This document shows positions 6,061 to 7,772 of a stretch of 7,772 nt of DNA, piece by piece. Location of the stretch: positions 1-7,772 of the forward strand of contig JADFFP010000052.1 of the NCBI GenBank assembly GCA_022568115.1. Direction: 5' to 3'. The stretch's first letter is position 1. Each line of letters opens with the position of its first letter. The translations under genes and the position numbers were made by a program. Under the pieces are notes generated by a model. That model was given only the letters and a program-made list of their open reading frames with translations. It did no database searches and was not told where the DNA came from. Source of the stretch: Pseudomonadota bacterium. Lineage in GTDB: Bacteria; Pseudomonadota; Alphaproteobacteria; Sphingomonadales; SMXR01.

Positions 6061-6187
6061 TAGTGGTCTCTTGCGGGGTTGGCCTGAAAAAGCCGTAAAA
6101 TGCGTCGAAAATACGCGCCGATACCCCATATCGCCTGTGTTTTTCTCCTGTTTTACTGCTTTTTCAGAGCCAACACAGTTCCACTCG
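6061..6187. repeat. Long imperfect palindrome, MITE-like or structured RNA element
   Basis: The arms 6084-6100 and 6151-6167 (CTGAAAAAGC[C/A]GTAAAA and its complement) match at 16 of 17 positions. Pairing continues outward with gaps (GTTGGC against GCCAAC; AGTGG at 6062-6066 against CCACT at 6181-6185) and inward through GAAAA (6107-6111) with TTTTC (6141-6145) to an apical CGATA/TATCG hairpin (6119-6123 / 6129-6133). The whole is a roughly 127-nt fold-back element between rplM and mlaA. No clear target-site duplication is seen. The preceding DNA (5918-6060) holds no recognisable gene, only a GCCC/GGGC mini-hairpin at 6039-6051. The short open frame across the element is unconvincing. Confidence 0.7.
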
Positions 6188-6229
6188 GCAATTGAGTCCA
6201 GGCCCTAGGCTCAGCGAGGAAAAGACCTT

Positions 6230-7117
6230 ATGACACCAGCAGCATATCATGCCCCAGGGGGTAGCCGCCATCCCGCGCTGGCGGTGTTGTTGCTGGTAAT
6301 GGCCTCTTTCCTGTTCGGCGCCTGCGCCACGGTTCCGCCCAAGTCCGACGTGGAGGCTTATGCCTATTACAAGGAGGTCAACGACCCCCTGGAGCCGCTC
6401 AACCGGGTGACCATGAAGTTTAACACAGCGGTGCAAAAGGTCATCATCAAGCCGGCCACCAGGGTGTACCGGGCGGTTCTGCCCAAACCGGTCCGGAGGG
6501 GCGTCACCAACCTCTTGCGCAATCTGGAAACCCCGGTGGTGCTGGCCAACGATCTGCTGCAGGGGGAAGAAAAGCGCGCCTGGCACACCTTCAAGCGGTT
6601 TGTTATCAATTCCACCGTTGGGGTCGGCGGGCTGATCGATGTCGCCGCCAAAACCGGCACCCCCTACCATGATGAGGATTTCGGCCAGACCCTGGCGGTT
6701 CACGGGGTGCGCCAGGGCCCTTACATTGTGCTGCCGTTTTTCGGCCCCTCGAACCCGAGAGACGCGGCCGGGCTGGCCGCTGACATTTTGATGGATCCGC
6801 TGTTCTGGATTTTCCGGGCCAGAAACCTCGATGTCCCGAAATATACCCGCACCGGGCTGAGTATTCTTGATACCTACGACCGCCATCTGGAGGATATCGA
6901 ACAACTGGAGAAAGATTCGCTTGATTATTATGCGGCGCTGCGCTCCGCCTTCCGCCAGCACCGCGCCTCTGAGATCAGGAATGGGCGGCCGATCCCGATT
7001 GACGAGCTTGAATACGATATTTTTGATGAGCTGGATGAGGAATTGGAACAACCAGACAGCCCGACCCCCGCGCGCGGTGAGCTTCTTTCCCTTTACGGTC
7101 ATCATTTGCCTGATTAG
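6230..7117 (+). CDS. mlaA: MlaA (VacJ) family outer-membrane lipoprotein
   Basis: This is an MlaA/VacJ lipoprotein. In the Mla pathway it sits in the outer membrane and removes misplaced phospholipids from the outer leaflet, passing them to MlaC and the MlaFEDB transporter. The 295-residue protein has a lipoprotein signal peptide (hydrophobic 16-29; lipobox FGAC with C32 as the lipidated cysteine). The family core is NDPLEPLNRVTMKFN (51-65), RGVTNLLRNLETPVVLANDLLQG (around 90-111), FVINSTVGVGGLIDVA (about 124-139), and HDEDFGQTLAVHGVRQGPYIVLPFFGPSNPRDAAG (about 147-181). A long acidic C-terminal tail rich in Asp and Glu follows. The ATG at 6230 has GAGGA at 6216-6220. hpnC starts 12 nt after the stop, suggesting an operon joining two outer-membrane lipid functions. 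No other mla gene is in view. Confidence 0.96.
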   Translation: MTPAAYHAPGGSRHPALAVLLLVMASFLFGACATVPPKSDVEAYAYYKEVNDPLEPLNRVTMKFNTAVQKVIIKPATRVYRAVLPKPVRRGVTNLLRNLETPVVLANDLLQGEEKRAWHTFKRFVINSTVGVGGLIDVAAKTGTPYHDEDFGQTLAVHGVRQGPYIVLPFFGPSNPRDAAGLAADILMDPLFWIFRARNLDVPKYTRTGLSILDTYDRHLEDIEQLEKDSLDYYAALRSAFRQHRASEIRNGRPIPIDELEYDIFDELDEELEQPDSPTPARGELLSLYGHHLPD

Positions 7118-7129
7118 GGTCTTGTCAGA

Positions 7130-7772
7130 ATGACTATGGAAACACCAGAAAGAGCGGTTGAAACTCCCTCCGGCAAAGCGGCCGGGGATGAAAATTTTCC
7201 GGTCGGCTCGTTCCTGCTGGCCAGGGAATTGCGGCCCCATGTCGCCAGCTATTACGCGTTTGCCAGGGCCATCGATGATATTGCCGACAACCCGGATTTG
7301 AGGCCGTTTGAAAAAACCGAACGGCTGGAGGGATTTGGCCGGGCGATCCGCGGCCAGACCAGCGACCCGGTCTATGAAAAGGCCCTGGTTCTGCGCGCCA
7401 GCCTCGAGGAAACCGGGGTCGACCCCCGCCACGCGCTGGATTTGATTTCCGCCTTCAAGCAAGACGCGGTCAAGCCGCGCTACAAGAACTGGGACGAGCT
7501 GATGGATTATTGCAACCGCTCGGCCTCGCCGGTCGGGCGCTATCTTCTTGAATTGCACGGTGAGGACCAGGCCGCTTTCGAGTATTCGGATGCTCTGTGC
7601 AACGCGCTTCAGGTGATCAACCACCTGCAGGATTGCCGCGATGACTATCTCGGCCTCAACCGGGTTTACCTGCCCAAAGCCTGGCTCAGGAAATTCGGCT
7701 CCACCACCGATGACCTGAAACAGGAGGCCTCAACCCCGGGTCTGCGCAAAACCATTGCCCGCTGCGTCCTGG
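7130..7772 (+). CDS. hpnC: Squalene/hydroxysqualene synthase HpnC, 3' end outside window
   Basis: This is the first 214 codons of an HpnC protein; the frame is open to the window edge, so the C-terminus is missing. HpnC is a squalene/phytoene synthase family enzyme that, with HpnD and HpnE, converts farnesyl diphosphate to squalene for hopanoid synthesis; HpnC acts on presqualene diphosphate to give hydroxysqualene. Motifs are the ENFPVGSFLL start (21-30), YYAFARAIDDIADN (41-54) with the first Asp-rich motif at D49, D50 and D53, YCNRSASPVGRYLL (about 126-139), and the second motif NHLQDCRDDYLGLNRVYLP (164-182; D168, D171, D172). The DDIAD motif favours HpnC over HpnD or a phytoene synthase. 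The start is ATG 7130 or ATG 7136, both before the conserved region. hpnD and hpnE would be expected downstream. The gene follows mlaA by 12 nt. Confidence 0.93.
   Translation, partial: MTMETPERAVETPSGKAAGDENFPVGSFLLARELRPHVASYYAFARAIDDIADNPDLRPFEKTERLEGFGRAIRGQTSDPVYEKALVLRASLEETGVDPRHALDLISAFKQDAVKPRYKNWDELMDYCNRSASPVGRYLLELHGEDQAAFEYSDALCNALQVINHLQDCRDDYLGLNRVYLPKAWLRKFGSTTDDLKQEASTPGLRKTIARCVL

Noticed and set aside
5996..6208. 70-codon open frame between rplM and mlaA
   Set aside because: Much of it is the fold-back element at 6061-6187, and it shows no coding features of its own; it has only a weak purine-rich AAGG upstream.
6164..7624. 486-codon open frame on the minus strand
   Set aside because: It is antisense to mlaA and hpnC, both of which have clear family motifs. 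The translation is rich in Gln, Arg, Gly and Pro with no recognisable domain, as expected for the shadow of GC-rich coding DNA.

Overview
The window looks like a piece of a GC-rich proteobacterial chromosome, most likely alphaproteobacterial. The reasons are a COX15/CtaA-type heme A synthase with four conserved histidines, a 154-residue L13 with the C-terminal extension usual in that class, and an MlaA lipoprotein gene directly followed by the hopanoid-pathway gene hpnC. This assignment is inference from gene content; no rRNA or tRNA gene is present to confirm it.

Layout, all genes on the + strand: an AT-rich gene of unknown function (10-537); a paired inverted-repeat block (588-692); lemA and a DUF2207 membrane-protein gene, 3 nt apart (781-3228); ctaA (3270-4343) overlapping cutA (4306-4626); a small AT-rich DUF559 endonuclease-like gene (4700-5038) set between two oppositely oriented copies of the repeat found at 588-692; a gene-free stretch of repeat fragments and hairpins (5039-5367); a clear sigma70-type promoter and rplM (5453-5917), without rpsI directly after it; a 312-nt gap holding a long imperfect palindrome (6061-6187); mlaA (6230-7117); and the 5' part of hpnC (7130 to the window end).

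The functional themes are envelope and housekeeping. LemA and DUF2207 form a recurrent membrane pair of poorly known role. CtaA makes heme A for aa3-type terminal oxidases, and CutA is a small trimeric metal-tolerance-associated protein. L13 is a large-subunit ribosomal protein. MlaA and HpnC both concern outer-membrane lipids: phospholipid asymmetry and hopanoid precursor synthesis.

The most interesting part is the repeat family. A unit made of a CCTCTCCC/GGGAGAGG hairpin plus a GGTGAGGG-type arm occurs as an inverted pair at 588-692, as two units facing each other around the DUF559 gene, and as a partial copy at 5089-5112. The DUF559 gene takes its last codons and stop codon from the repeat. 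This resembles in layout, though not in protein family, the REP/RAYT arrangement of a nuclease gene housed within its own palindromic repeats. That reading is a hypothesis.
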